Shown: positions 46,674 to 56,354, counted from the first letter of the stretch. The stretch is DNA of 64,000 nt from Oceanospirillaceae bacterium (GCA_029938085.1 JAPYOS010000006.1:175526-239525); one strand, 5' to 3'. Notes: a model not told the origin generated them from the letters alone. Numbers and translations are program-made.

Positions 46674-47390
46674 ATGGATTTCTCTTTGCCATTACAAGAA
46701 GCAACGCTGCAGTTACGCTACAAACGGTTTTTGGCCGATGTGGTGTGTCATGCGGGAACGGATTTGACCCTGCATTGTCCTAATACCGGTTCCATGAAAA
46801 ATTGCGCTCAGCCAGGTAGCCGTATTTGGTATTGGGACTCTGCCAATACCAAGCGTAAATACCCCTGTACCTGGGAGTTGGTTGAGGTTGAAAACCAGCA
46901 CTTAGCCTGTATTAATACCCAACGTGCCAATGGTTTGGTGGTAGAGGCCATTAATAACGGCGTGATACAAGAGTTGCAGGGCTATGATCAACTACAAACG
47001 GAGGTGAAGTATGGGCAGGAGAATAGTCGCATCGATATTCTGTTGACCCACAAGGGCCCTGTGCCACGCTGTTATGTAGAAGTTAAAAATGTCACCCTTA
47101 TGGCAGAGGACGGGTTGGGTCTGTTTCCAGACGCAGTGACGGAACGTGGCCGCAAACACTTACGCGAATTGGTGGCTATGGTAGATCAGGGTTATCGAGC
47201 CGTATTGGTGTATTGTGTGGCCCACACAGGTATTGACCGTGTGGCGCCTGCATGGAGTATCGACCCAGCCTACGCAGATAGCCTAATTTGGGCCATGCAA
47301 TCTGGCGTGGAAGTGCTAGCCTATGGTGCAGACATTAATTTAACCAGCATGTCGTTAGTGCGCCGCTTACCCGTGCAGTTAAACCGTTGA
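46674..47390 (+). CDS. sfsA: Sugar fermentation stimulation protein homologue SfsA
   Basis: SfsA is a nucleic-acid-binding protein with a nuclease-like fold; its physiological role is unsettled, first noted for stimulating maltose genes in Escherichia coli. The 238-residue protein shows RYKRFLADV, CPNTGSMKNC, RIDILLTHKG and CYVEVKNVTLM, and later FPDAVTERGRKHLREL, all typical, with an acidic metal site like that of restriction-type nucleases. GGAGAT lies upstream of the ATG. It is divergent from dksA (267-base gap, no recognised feature beyond promoters) and its 3' end overlaps the Rieske gene by 12 bases. Confidence 0.94.
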   Translation: MDFSLPLQEATLQLRYKRFLADVVCHAGTDLTLHCPNTGSMKNCAQPGSRIWYWDSANTKRKYPCTWELVEVENQHLACINTQRANGLVVEAINNGVIQELQGYDQLQTEVKYGQENSRIDILLTHKGPVPRCYVEVKNVTLMAEDGLGLFPDAVTERGRKHLRELVAMVDQGYRAVLVYCVAHTGIDRVAPAWSIDPAYADSLIWAMQSGVEVLAYGADINLTSMSLVRRLPVQLNR

Positions 47391-47726
47391 TTTAGACAAT
47401 AAGTAGATACCACCACCTCGCTCTTCTATGGCAAGGCGTTGCAGCGATTGGCGGTTGCACGGGCCGCTAATGCACCGGCCCGAATCAATGGTGAATAATG
47501 CGCCATGGGTGGCGCATTGAATGAATTGTTTATCGTAGTCCAGAAATTGATCGGCCACCCACTCCAGCGGTACTTTGCGGTGGGGGCAGCTATTGACGTA
47601 CGCCACAACTTGGCCTTGGTGGCGCACGATAAAGAGGTTGATACCCTCATGCACAAAACCTTTGCATTGCTGATCTTTGAGTTCGTGACTAGCAATAAGT
47701 AGATTGTTACTCGCAGATAGAGACAT
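47379..47726 (-). CDS. Small Rieske [2Fe-2S] protein
   Basis: This 115-residue protein is a stand-alone Rieske ferredoxin. Cluster ligands are CPHRKVPLEW and CATHGALFTIDSG (CxH and CxxH), about 20 residues apart. The start MSLSASNNLL at ATG 47726 gives a normal length; the frame upstream codes hydrophobic text without a plausible ribosome site. Relatives occur next to sfsA in other gammaproteobacteria, but an electron partner is not known. It overlaps sfsA at the 3' end and is divergent from the PBP1b gene. Confidence 0.85.
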   Translation of the reverse strand: MSLSASNNLLIASHELKDQQCKGFVHEGINLFIVRHQGQVVAYVNSCPHRKVPLEWVADQFLDYDKQFIQCATHGALFTIDSGRCISGPCNRQSLQRLAIEERGGGIYLLSKSTV

Positions 47727-47787
47727 ATGAATTGGCCACAAAAAGCAGTGAAACAAATACCAAGCATAACAGAAATGGGCATTTATT

Positions 47788-50046
47788 TTGACTAGAAAAA
47801 GGACTGCATCAGGCCGAAAAACCACTGCAAAAAGCTGGATATCATGGCAGTGGCTGTTAAAGCTAGCGACCGTATTATTGGTATTGGGGGCCGTTGCTAT
47901 GGTCTATTTGGATGCCCAAATTCGGCACCGGTTCGAAGGCCATCGTTGGTCCTTGCCTGCTAAAGTGTATGCGCGCCCCTTGGAGTTGTTTACTGGCCAG
48001 CAATTGGCGCATGGACAATTAAACTACGAGCTAAAACAGCTGGGTTATCGCTGGGTTAATCAAGCCAAGGCCCCTGGGCAGGTGCAAAAAACTGCGACCG
48101 GCATTGCTATTTACAGCCGCGGCTTTCGGTTTGCTGATGGTGACCAAGCCAGCCGCTTGGCGCAGGTGAATATTGCCAACGACAAAGTGCAAGCCTTGCG
48201 CCAGCTCAATGGTCAATCCATAGCCGTGTTGAGGCTAGAGCCGCAACTGGTGGGTGGAATTTATCCTGCCCATAACGAAGACCGAGAGTTGATCCAGTTA
48301 GACGACCTACCTAATGGTTTTATAGAAACCTTGTTAGCGGTGGAAGATCGACAATATTACCAGCATTACGGGGTATCGCCATGGGGCATTGCGCGAGCGA
48401 TGTGGGCTAACCTCAAAGCTGGCGCAATTGTACAAGGTGGCAGTACCCTTACCCAGCAGCTAGTTAAAAACTTTTATCTAACCGACCAACAAACCCTGTG
48501 GCGCAAGCTGGTAGAGGCCCCCATGGCCTTGTTATTGAATTTACATTACAGCAAAGATGAAGTGCTGGAGGTGTACCTTAACGAAGTGTTTGTTGGCCAA
48601 GCCGGTAAACGTGCAATTCATGGTTTTGGTTTGGCGAGCCGCTTCTATTTTGGCCAACCCGTGAGTGAGCTGCGTTTGCACCAAGTGGCTTTGTTGGTAG
48701 GGCTGGTTAAGGGGCCGTCTTATTATAATCCGCAGCGCCACCCTAAACGTGCCAAGCAGCGGCGTAACTTGGTGTTGTCGGTATTAGCCCAGCAAGGCCT
48801 TATTTCAGAGTCACAAAAGCAACAGTATCAAGCTCTGCCCTTGGATTTGAGCACCGCCCAGAAAGTGAGCCGGTACCCGGCTTATATGGATGTTGTGCGT
48901 CAACAACTGCAGCAACACTACCCTGCATCGGCGCTAAGTAGCCACGGTTTACGTATATTTACTAGCTTGGATCCATGGATTCAACACCAATCCGATTTAG
49001 CCATGCGCGGGCAGGTTAAGCAGCTCCAAAAACAGCATGAAGGGCTTGAATCGCTACAAGGTGCGTTAGTGGTGAGTCAGCGTGACAGCGGCGAGTTATT
49101 GGCACTAGTGGGGGATAAAGACGGTGGTTATGCAGGCCATAACTGGGCTTTGGATAAAACTCGACAAGTGGGTTCATTGCTTAAACCTGTGGTGCATTTA
49201 AGCGCCCTAGAATCGGGCCGTTATCATCTAATGAGTGCCGTTGATGATGCCCCCATTGCGGTACCTCAAGCAGACGGCAGCGTATGGAAGCCGCAAAATT
49301 ACGATCTAACATCCCATGGTGTGGTGCCAATGTATCAAGCCTTAGCAAAATCGTACAATCAGGCCAATGTGCGTTTAGGCTTAGACGTGGGTGTTAAGCG
49401 GGTGGTGTCACAGTTGTATCAGTTGGGCGCCGAAGGCAACATCCCGGCATACCCGTCCGTGTTGCTAGGGGCGGTTGAGATGTCGCCGTTAAACGTCAAT
49501 CAGGTGTACCAAACTATTGCTGGCAACGGCTTCTATAGCCCCTTAACATTAGTACGCCAGGTTACCGAGGCCAATGGTGTGTTGTTGAGCCACTTTCCTT
49601 ATGCGGTACGCCAAGCGGCGAGCAATGAGTCGGTTTATTTGCTGCAGCAAGAAATGCGCAAGGTGGCAACGGCAGGTACCGCCCGAGGTGTTTACCGATA
49701 TCTACCAAAACAACAGCAGGTGGCTGCCAAAACGGGCACTACCAATGACCAGCGAGACAGTTGGTTTTCTGGTTTTAGCGGCCAATATGTAGCCACCACA
49801 TGGTTGGGGCGAGAAGATGCCAAACCGACGCCGCTGACGGGTGCTAGTGGTGCACTTAAGGTGTGGGGTGAGTTGATGAAAAACTTAGCTTATACTCCCT
49901 ACCAAGATATCAAGCCGCAATCTGTAGACTATTATTACCTCAACCCAAAAACCGGCAAGGCGATGCCAAGCCGGTGCGCTGATGGCGTGTGGTTGCCTAT
50001 ACAAAAGCCGCTGGCGCCAGTGGCAACAAAACAATGTGGATATTAA
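47788..50046 (+). CDS. mrcB: Bifunctional penicillin-binding protein 1B
   Basis: PBP1b polymerises and cross-links peptidoglycan. This 752-residue protein has a short cytoplasmic tail, one membrane anchor at about residues 24-44, a UB2H-like region, then the GT51 transglycosylase (VEDRQYYQHYGVSPWGIARA, GGSTLTQQLVKNFYL) and the transpeptidase with SLLK (active Ser), SYN and KTGTTND. No ATG is available at the expected place; TTG 47788 is the best start although its ribosome site is weak. A TPR lipoprotein gene follows after three bases and is probably its activator. Confidence 0.94.
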   Translation: MTRKRTASGRKTTAKSWISWQWLLKLATVLLVLGAVAMVYLDAQIRHRFEGHRWSLPAKVYARPLELFTGQQLAHGQLNYELKQLGYRWVNQAKAPGQVQKTATGIAIYSRGFRFADGDQASRLAQVNIANDKVQALRQLNGQSIAVLRLEPQLVGGIYPAHNEDRELIQLDDLPNGFIETLLAVEDRQYYQHYGVSPWGIARAMWANLKAGAIVQGGSTLTQQLVKNFYLTDQQTLWRKLVEAPMALLLNLHYSKDEVLEVYLNEVFVGQAGKRAIHGFGLASRFYFGQPVSELRLHQVALLVGLVKGPSYYNPQRHPKRAKQRRNLVLSVLAQQGLISESQKQQYQALPLDLSTAQKVSRYPAYMDVVRQQLQQHYPASALSSHGLRIFTSLDPWIQHQSDLAMRGQVKQLQKQHEGLESLQGALVVSQRDSGELLALVGDKDGGYAGHNWALDKTRQVGSLLKPVVHLSALESGRYHLMSAVDDAPIAVPQADGSVWKPQNYDLTSHGVVPMYQALAKSYNQANVRLGLDVGVKRVVSQLYQLGAEGNIPAYPSVLLGAVEMSPLNVNQVYQTIAGNGFYSPLTLVRQVTEANGVLLSHFPYAVRQAASNESVYLLQQEMRKVATAGTARGVYRYLPKQQQVAAKTGTTNDQRDSWFSGFSGQYVATTWLGREDAKPTPLTGASGALKVWGELMKNLAYTPYQDIKPQSVDYYYLNPKTGKAMPSRCADGVWLPIQKPLAPVATKQCGY

Positions 50047-50049
50047 TAC

Positions 50050-50748
50050 GTGAATGTTACCAATAAGTTAGCGGCCGTGGGCCGACTACCGCTGTTAGCG
50101 GTTGTCATGTTTATGGGTGCCTGTGCAGGCCCAGGGTATGGCCCCATAGTGCAGGAATTGAGTGTGACCGCTAGGGTTTCGGAACGCTTATCTCCTACGG
50201 GTCAAAATGATACTGGCGTAGCGCAACCCGTGGTTGCGCCTGCGTCAGCGGTGGTGCCTAAGTTGCAGCCGCAGGTGCAGACGCCAGCAGTGACTATTAC
50301 AGCCCAGCCACAAACCAGTCAAATTCAAGCTGCCAATGTGGTGCAGGTACAACCGGTGGAACAGGTTAAGCCAGCCGCCATCCTTTCGGCATCAGCAATC
50401 ACCGCTGTTGTTTTACCAGCGTCCGACCAGCGGGTGGTTGAGCAGTTGTTAGCAGAAGCGGATCAGCTCAAGGCTAAAGGTAAGGTGACACAAGCCGTGA
50501 TTCAGTTGCAAAGAGCCCAACGTATCGCCCCGCGTGAGCCAAAGGTGTACGCTCGATTAGCGGCCTTGCAGTTGTCATTAGGAGAGGCTTCAAGAGCCGA
50601 ACAATTGGCTCTTAAAGGCTTGACGCTAGTGCCACAGCAAAACAACTATCAGTATTATTTTTGGAAGTTAATTGCCGCCAGCCGTAGTCACTTAGGCGAT
50701 GTGTCTGGAGAGTCTAAAGCCATAAGTGAAGCGGCAAAATATAAGTAG
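50050..50748 (+). CDS. lpoP: TPR lipoprotein, probable LpoP-type activator of PBP1b
   Basis: This 232-residue protein has a lipoprotein signal peptide ending in MFMGAC, with Cys25 as the lipid site, an extended Gln/Val/Pro-rich linker (about 30-130), and a C-terminal helical region of TPR type (LLAEADQLKAKGKVTQAVIQ, YARLAALQLSLGEASRAEQL). It starts at GTG 50050, three bases after mrcB. LpoP of Pseudomonas aeruginosa, which activates PBP1b, has the same layout and replaces LpoB in that group. Identification rests on layout and position, not on sequence identity. Its 3' end overlaps the convergent membrane-protein gene by 61 bases. Confidence 0.7.
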   Translation: MNVTNKLAAVGRLPLLAVVMFMGACAGPGYGPIVQELSVTARVSERLSPTGQNDTGVAQPVVAPASAVVPKLQPQVQTPAVTITAQPQTSQIQAANVVQVQPVEQVKPAAILSASAITAVVLPASDQRVVEQLLAEADQLKAKGKVTQAVIQLQRAQRIAPREPKVYARLAALQLSLGEASRAEQLALKGLTLVPQQNNYQYYFWKLIAASRSHLGDVSGESKAISEAAKYK

Positions 50749-51173
50749 AGGCCTATGCCAAGCATAGCTATTGTGGCCAGCAGTAAACCATAATCGGTCC
50801 CAAAACCAAGGCCGTCAATGAGCATGGAGCCAAGGCTAGTATCGGCCCGCCTTAATAGCTCAAACAGAGCCGCTAGGGCCAAAAAAATACGCCCCCAGGT
50901 GGCTTTCTGCCAGTGCCAGTCGTAGCGCCAGTCGATCACCGCCAGCACCAGCATGGGTAGGCTGATATACAGGCTCACGTTATACCCCATGGCGGCTAGC
51001 ACTGGCCCTAAGTGAGGTATAAACCACTGGATGCTCGCAAGGCAGCCAAAGGCCGCGAGCGCTAGACTCAACGCCGTTGTTTTGAGCAGCCCTCGGTCAA
51101 GTGAAAGGCGCCAAATAGCTCCGCTTAATCCCAGCAGCCCGATGGCCAACAATAGATAAACAATATTGAGCAT
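50688..51173 (-). CDS. Hypothetical multi-pass membrane protein
   Basis: This is a 161-residue protein with about five hydrophobic segments (near residues 4-20, 34-52, 64-84, 95-108, 133-152). Between segments lie IDWRYDWHWQKATWGR and LLRRADTSLGSML. I do not recognise a family with confidence. It begins at ATG 51173 (or GTG 51176), four bases after the hemL stop, so it is probably cotranscribed with hemL. Its last 61 bases lie antisense to the end of the TPR lipoprotein gene; codon patterns suit both frames, so the overlap looks real. Confidence 0.65.
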   Translation of the reverse strand: MLNIVYLLLAIGLLGLSGAIWRLSLDRGLLKTTALSLALAAFGCLASIQWFIPHLGPVLAAMGYNVSLYISLPMLVLAVIDWRYDWHWQKATWGRIFLALAALFELLRRADTSLGSMLIDGLGFGTDYGLLLATIAMLGIGLYLYFAASLMALDSPDTSPK

Positions 51174-51176
51174 CAC

Positions 51177-52472
51177 TTATAGCGCAGCAAAAGCCCGTTC
51201 GGCGGCATCAAGGGTATGTTGCAACTCTTGCTCGCCATGGGCGGTGGAGACAAAGCCAGCTTCAAATGCAGACGGCGCTAAATACACGCCTTCGGCCAGC
51301 ATCAAGTGAAAGAAGCGACCAAACTTTTGGGCATCGCAGGCCATGGTTTCGGTAAAACAAGTGACTTGAGGTTGGTCGGTAAAAAATAAGCCAAACATGG
51401 CGCCCACTTGGCTGGTAAGAAAAGGTACGCCTGCGGCGTCTGCCCGCTGCTGTAGGCCTGCCAATAGTTTGCTGGCGTAGGTGGTTAATTGTTCGTATAC
51501 GCCCGCCTGGCTAATCTCCTCTAGCATCACTAATCCCGCGCTCATGGCGACGGGGTTGCCAGACAAAGTGCCGGCCTGATACACAGGACCTAAGGGTGAT
51601 AACGAATGCATCACTTCACTACGGCCACCAAATGCAGCCACCGGCATGCCGCCACCGATAACTTTACCAAGGGTGGTTAAGTCTGGGGCGATGCCAAAGC
51701 GGCCTTGTGCACATTGAGGGCCGACTCGAAAGCCGGTCATAACTTCATCAAAGATCAACAGTGCGCCGCTGGCATCGCAGACGTCACGCAAACATTGTAA
51801 AAAGCCTTCTTGGGGTGGTATGCAGTTCATGTTACCAGCCACCGGCTCGACGATAATACAGGCAATTTCTGAACCCAGTTGAGCAAAAGTTTGTTTTACA
51901 CTGTTGATGTCATTGAAGGTGAGGGTGACGGTATGCTCGGCAATGCTATCTGGTACGCCAGGCGAACTAGGCACGCCCAAGGTTAATGCGCCTGAACCCG
52001 CTTTGACTAATAATGAGTCGGAATGACCATGGTAGCAGCCTTCAAATTTAACGATTTTGTCGCGTCCCGTATGACCACGAGCAAGGCGAATGGCGCTCAT
52101 GGTGGCTTCGGTGCCTGAACTCACCATACGCACCATGTCCATGTGGGGCAGTAGGCTACATAACTTGTCGGCCATGTCCGTTTCTACTTTGGTGGGAGCG
52201 CCAAAACCAAGGCCATTTTCGATGCTTTTGGATACTGCAGCCAATACTTTAGGGTGGGCATGGCCTAAGATCATGGGGCCCCATGAACCTACATAATCCA
52301 CATACTGCAAATCATCTTCGTCTGTGATCCATGCACCTAAACCGCGCTTAAAGAACAGCGGGTGGCCGCCCACCCCTTTAAAAGCACGTACCGGTGAGTT
52401 CACTCCACCAGGAATGTGTTGTTGGGCAGACTTGAATAGTTGGGCTGAAACAGGAGTTTGATGGCTTGGCAT
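51177..52472 (-). CDS. hemL: Glutamate-1-semialdehyde 2,1-aminomutase
   Basis: HemL is a PLP enzyme that converts glutamate-1-semialdehyde to 5-aminolevulinate, the heme precursor made by the C5 route. The 431-residue protein has [47 protein letters not shown] and the PLP lysine region [19 protein letters not shown], then [14 protein letters not shown]. All are diagnostic. It lies 73 bases downstream of the ClC gene. Confidence 0.97.
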   Translation of the reverse strand: MPSHQTPVSAQLFKSAQQHIPGGVNSPVRAFKGVGGHPLFFKRGLGAWITDEDDLQYVDYVGSWGPMILGHAHPKVLAAVSKSIENGLGFGAPTKVETDMADKLCSLLPHMDMVRMVSSGTEATMSAIRLARGHTGRDKIVKFEGCYHGHSDSLLVKAGSGALTLGVPSSPGVPDSIAEHTVTLTFNDINSVKQTFAQLGSEIACIIVEPVAGNMNCIPPQEGFLQCLRDVCDASGALLIFDEVMTGFRVGPQCAQGRFGIAPDLTTLGKVIGGGMPVAAFGGRSEVMHSLSPLGPVYQAGTLSGNPVAMSAGLVMLEEISQAGVYEQLTTYASKLLAGLQQRADAAGVPFLTSQVGAMFGLFFTDQPQVTCFTETMACDAQKFGRFFHLMLAEGVYLAPSAFEAGFVSTAHGEQELQHTLDAAERAFAAL

Positions 52473-52545
52473 GAGTTACTCGTAAGCTAGGGGATATGGG
52501 CGCTATTATCCCCTGAATAACACCGCCTTACTAGCCGCCCTTAGT

Positions 52546-54282
52546 TTATTCCTTTTGTGTATATTTCAAAATCTCGTCAATCGGCAATAGGCCCATAATG
52601 CTGCCATCGATATCGGTAATCAGCAGTTGCTTATAGTCCATTTTTTTACATAAATTCCATGCTTCTTTTAGGGTGGCGCGTGACGAACAATAACCAAATT
52701 GGGTCGCTGGGTGTCCGGCCGCTTCAGTAAGGCTACCAAGTAACGCGTTGTTGAGATCGATTTGAGATTGGTGCAATACATGATTGACTTGGTCGCCGCC
52801 ATTATTGATTACCATCCAATTCAAACCTTGATCTTTGGCCTGTTGGCAGCCGCTGATGTCTTGGTCATGGTGGTGACTAATGTCATCGTGCATCAGGCTA
52901 GTGACCCCTTGGTGATTGAGGGCTTGGGTGATGGGGTTGGCCTGGTAGTCCATGCCTTGTTTACGCAATATTTCGATAAAGGCTGAATCTTGTTTAAAAA
53001 GGTAACTGCAACTGATGTTGGCAATCACGATGGTCGCCATGCCGGGCAGAATAATATCTGGGTTGTGAGTCAGTTCCATGAGTGCAACCAAGGCTGCTAA
53101 TGGAGCCTGTAACACCGCGCTCATCATGGCGCCCATGCCGAGCATGGCATAAAAACCAGGATCTGACGTAGGTACATCGAGTACGTAGCCACTAATGTGG
53201 CCAAGGGCCGAGCCAGCACAGGCACCCATCAATAGGGTAGGGCCAATGAGACCAATCGGCATGCCTAGGCCAATACTAATCGCAGTGGCAAACAACTTAG
53301 CTAGGGCAAGGGCAATGAGTAGCCCAAGGGCATATTGGCCTTCAATGGCTAGCAAAATGCTGTCGGTTCCCATGCCCATCACTTGAGGTACGTAATACGC
53401 CAGACAACCGGTAAATGTGCCAGCTACAAGCATGCGAGCTAATACAGGCTGGGCGCCAAAGCTCAACATGCTGGTGAGGGTTTTGGTGAACAGTGCGGCC
53501 ATGGCACCTAAAATGACCCCGTACACTAAAATTAATGGCATCTCTTGCATGCTGGCCATGCTGATATCAGGCGCCATAAAAGCCATTTCTGCGCCGTATA
53601 GGCTGTTGTGCACTAGAGTGGCGGTAACGGCAGCAATAATGACTGGGGTAAAACCCATGATGCTGTATTCGAGCATTACCACTTCCATAGCAAAAATAAC
53701 GCCAGCCATGGGGGTGTTAAAGGAAGCTGCAATGGCGCCAGCGGTGCCGCAGCCTACCATCAGACGGACACTGTTGTGGGGCAGCTTGAAAAAGCTACCA
53801 ATTTGGGAACTGACGGCAGAACCTAGGTGCACGGCGGGGCCTTCGCGGCCAGCCGATTGGCCCGTGAGTATGCCAATAGCACCACCAACAAACTGCACGA
53901 GTGTGTTTTTGAAGGGCATCTTGCCTTGGTGGTAGGCCATACGTGTCATGACGTGTGTTACGCCGGTTTTGCGCTCGTCAGGTTTGAATGCCATGAGCCA
54001 TAGGCCTATGAGCAAACCACCAATCACGGGCAGCATAAAATACCAAATAGGATCTAATTGTTCGAAGCTCTCTGCCGTGCCACTAGGCAGCCAGTGTTCT
54101 AGTGGCAGTTCAAATAAACTGCGAAACGCCACAATAACTAGGGCAGCAGCGCCGCCGCTTATCAACCCTAAAAAACTGATTTGTGGCAGGGCGTCAGTGT
54201 AGGCCAGGCGCCGTCGAAAATGGCTGGCACCAAAACGGCTAGGATTGAGGCGCGATGCTAAGGCTTGTCGTAGGTCAAACAT
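52546..54282 (-). CDS. clcA: ClC-family chloride channel/antiporter with C-terminal CBS region
   Basis: This 578-residue protein has about 10-12 membrane helices and a cytoplasmic tail. The gating glutamate is in GREGPAVHLG (Glu147), as in Cl-/H+ exchangers. The first selectivity motif, GSGIP in the Escherichia coli protein, reads KTGVTHVM here, and the later GxFxP motif reads IGLIGPTLLMG. These are variant motifs seen in one bacterial ClC subgroup. The tail from about residue 460 looks like a CBS pair, with LLITDIDGSIMGLLPIDEIL at the end, so nucleotide regulation is possible. Transported anion and stoichiometry are unknown. Confidence 0.88.
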   Translation of the reverse strand: MFDLRQALASRLNPSRFGASHFRRRLAYTDALPQISFLGLISGGAAALVIVAFRSLFELPLEHWLPSGTAESFEQLDPIWYFMLPVIGGLLIGLWLMAFKPDERKTGVTHVMTRMAYHQGKMPFKNTLVQFVGGAIGILTGQSAGREGPAVHLGSAVSSQIGSFFKLPHNSVRLMVGCGTAGAIAASFNTPMAGVIFAMEVVMLEYSIMGFTPVIIAAVTATLVHNSLYGAEMAFMAPDISMASMQEMPLILVYGVILGAMAALFTKTLTSMLSFGAQPVLARMLVAGTFTGCLAYYVPQVMGMGTDSILLAIEGQYALGLLIALALAKLFATAISIGLGMPIGLIGPTLLMGACAGSALGHISGYVLDVPTSDPGFYAMLGMGAMMSAVLQAPLAALVALMELTHNPDIILPGMATIVIANISCSYLFKQDSAFIEILRKQGMDYQANPITQALNHQGVTSLMHDDISHHHDQDISGCQQAKDQGLNWMVINNGGDQVNHVLHQSQIDLNNALLGSLTEAAGHPATQFGYCSSRATLKEAWNLCKKMDYKQLLITDIDGSIMGLLPIDEILKYTQKE

Positions 54283-54430
54283 AGGCTATAACTCGTTAAG
54301 GCTTTGTTGTTGTCTTTATACATACGAGCGGCGATTGATTTAGTTTACAATATATTGTGATGGGTACATAGGGTAAACTGTACGACCGTAGTTTACTCAG
54401 GCGAAAGCACAGGGCTAGAGACATAAATGT

Positions 54431-55015
54431 ATGGACAAAAAATTTGGTTTAGATGAGTTTATTGGTCTTACAATTAAATCTGCGCGCAAGGCTGCCGGCT
54501 TGAAAATTGTCGATGTGGGGCAGATGTCGGGCATCAGCCAAGGCATGATTAGTAAGATTGAGAATGCGCAAGTTTCACCCAGTTTAGATTCCCTTAATCG
54601 CCTATGCGACGCCATAGGTATGCCGATATCTCAATTGTTGAGCAACTATAACCGCGCCGACGGTGATGCACACTTTACCAAGTCTGGAGAAGGTTTAGAG
54701 GTGGTTAGGCGTGGTACCGACAAAGGCCATGAGTATCGGTTATTAAACTATCAGCGCGGCGGTACACGCAATTTTGAACCATTTTTAGTGACTATGGATG
54801 ATCTGTCTGAGGTATTTCCTTCATTTTCTCATCCAGGGGAAGAATTCGTTTATATCGTTGAAGGGTCATTGTCATATCGACACGGCAATCATATATACCG
54901 CTTAGAGGTGGGTGACAGCTTGACCTTCGAGGGCAATGTGCCCCATGGGCCGGAGCAGCTCCACAGCGTACCTGTGAAACTACTCTCGGTGATTAATTAC
55001 TCAGCCTCACACTAG
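54431..55015 (+). CDS. XRE-family regulator with C-terminal cupin domain
   Basis: This 194-residue regulator has an N-terminal XRE helix-turn-helix (IKSARKAAGLKIVDVGQMSG, then SQGMISKIENAQVSPSLDSL) and a cupin sensor domain from about residue 120 (PGEEFVYIVEGSLSYRHGN and GDSLTFEGNVPHGPEQL). PuuR-like proteins of this type repress amine and amino-acid genes and respond to the pathway substrate. It is convergent with the glutamate synthase-like gene, one base apart, so it probably controls the gmaS-mgs genes. The start is ATG 54431. Confidence 0.9.
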   Translation: MDKKFGLDEFIGLTIKSARKAAGLKIVDVGQMSGISQGMISKIENAQVSPSLDSLNRLCDAIGMPISQLLSNYNRADGDAHFTKSGEGLEVVRRGTDKGHEYRLLNYQRGGTRNFEPFLVTMDDLSEVFPSFSHPGEEFVYIVEGSLSYRHGNHIYRLEVGDSLTFEGNVPHGPEQLHSVPVKLLSVINYSASH

Positions 55016-55016
55016 C

Positions 55017-56342
55017 CTAAAAGGCCTGGCCTGGAATCCAATTGGTGCCTACTAGGGGGACTTTGGCCATGGCCGCTGACTCCACTGTTAACGCCACCAT
55101 GTCTTCGGGTTCCAAGTTATTAAGGTTGCTCTTGCCACAGGCTCGAGCCAAGGTTTGAGCTTCTAATGTGAGTACGCGAATATAGTTGGCTAACTTACGT
55201 CCCCCATCCACCGGGTTTAAGCGTTGGGCTAGTTGTGGATCTTGGGTGGAGATGCCGGCAGGGTCTTTGCCCTCATGGTAATCGTCATAAAAACCAGCAG
55301 CAGAGCCTATCTGCTTAAACTCGTCGTCATACTTAGGGTCATTGCAACCCAAAGCCACCAATGCTGCGGTGCCAATGGCCACCGCGTCGGCTCCTAAGGC
55401 CATGCACTTCGCCACATCTGCGCCATTGCGAATGCCCCCCGAAACAATAAGCTGAACTTTACGATGCATGCCCATGTCTTGGAGCGCTTGAACCGCTTGC
55501 GGTATAGCTGCCAAGGTGGGGATGCCAACATGCTCAATAAATACCTCCTGAGTGGCGGCGGTACCCCCTTGCATACCATCCACTACCACGACGTCTGCAC
55601 CCGCTTTAACGGCCAATTTAACATCATAGTAAGTGCGGGTTGCCCCGATTTTGATATAAATAGGGATTTGCCAATCGGTGATTTCCCTGAGTTCTTGAAT
55701 TTTAATGGTCAGGTCATCGGGGCCTGTCCAGTCGGGGTGACGACAGGCTGAACGCTGATCAACGCCTTTCGGTAAGGTACGCATACCGGCCACACGATCG
55801 GTTATTTTTTGGCCTAACAACATGCCGCCACCGCCGGGTTTAGCGCCTTGGCCGAGGACGATTTCTATGGCGTCCGCTTTGCGTAGGTCATCTGGATTCA
55901 TGCCATATCGCGAGGGTAAATATTGATACACCAGTTTGTCCGATTGACCGCGTTCTTCAGGGGTCATGCCGCCATCACCGGTGGTGGTGGAGGTGCCCAC
56001 TGCAGAAGCCCCTCTGCCTAAGGCTTCTTTTGCATTGGCTGACAATGCGCCAAAACTCATGCCTGCAATAGTGACTGGGGTGTCGATAACGATGGGTTTT
56101 TTAGCAAACCGAGTGCCTAAGGTGACGGACGTGTCGCAGGCTTCACGATAACCTTCTAATGGGTAGCGCGACATGCTGGCGCCAAGAAATAGAAGGTCGT
56201 CAAAGTGAGGTAGTTTGCGCTTGGCGCCAAAACCACGGATGTCGTAAATGCCGGTCTCGGCTGCGCGACGAATCTCCGCCATGGTAGGGCGGTCAAAGGT
56301 AGCCGATTCGCGTAAATTATCCTGTAGGTGATTGTTGTTCAT
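55017..56342 (-). CDS. mgsC: N-methylglutamate synthase subunit C-like (FMN glutamate synthase domain)
   Basis: This 441-residue protein corresponds to the FMN and iron-sulfur synthase domain of the glutamate synthase large subunit (GlxD/MgsC). Recognisable segments are PVTIAGMSFGALSANAKEAL, GEGGMTPEER-like DGGMTPEERGQ, LGQGAKPGGGGMLLG, VVVDGMQGGTAA, and ALGADAVAIGTAALVALGC. It is the last of four minus-strand genes after gmaS, mgsA and mgsB. In N-methylglutamate synthase the MgsABC complex makes N-methylglutamate from gamma-glutamylmethylamide or methylamine and glutamate-derived precursors. A Glx function of unknown substrate is the alternative. Confidence 0.82.
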   Translation of the reverse strand: MNNNHLQDNLRESATFDRPTMAEIRRAAETGIYDIRGFGAKRKLPHFDDLLFLGASMSRYPLEGYREACDTSVTLGTRFAKKPIVIDTPVTIAGMSFGALSANAKEALGRGASAVGTSTTTGDGGMTPEERGQSDKLVYQYLPSRYGMNPDDLRKADAIEIVLGQGAKPGGGGMLLGQKITDRVAGMRTLPKGVDQRSACRHPDWTGPDDLTIKIQELREITDWQIPIYIKIGATRTYYDVKLAVKAGADVVVVDGMQGGTAATQEVFIEHVGIPTLAAIPQAVQALQDMGMHRKVQLIVSGGIRNGADVAKCMALGADAVAIGTAALVALGCNDPKYDDEFKQIGSAAGFYDDYHEGKDPAGISTQDPQLAQRLNPVDGGRKLANYIRVLTLEAQTLARACGKSNLNNLEPEDMVALTVESAAMAKVPLVGTNWIPGQAF

Positions 56343-56354
56343 GGGGATGGTTTC

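Noticed and set aside
47727..47825. N-terminal extension of the Rieske protein as a membrane anchor
   Set aside because: The extension lacks an ATG and ribosome site and overlaps the mrcB start region; the internal ATG at 47726 gives the usual stand-alone Rieske length.
53417..53935. 172-codon plus-strand frame opposite the ClC gene
   Set aside because: Composition mirrors the hydrophobic ClC frame on the other strand; no motif and no ribosome site.
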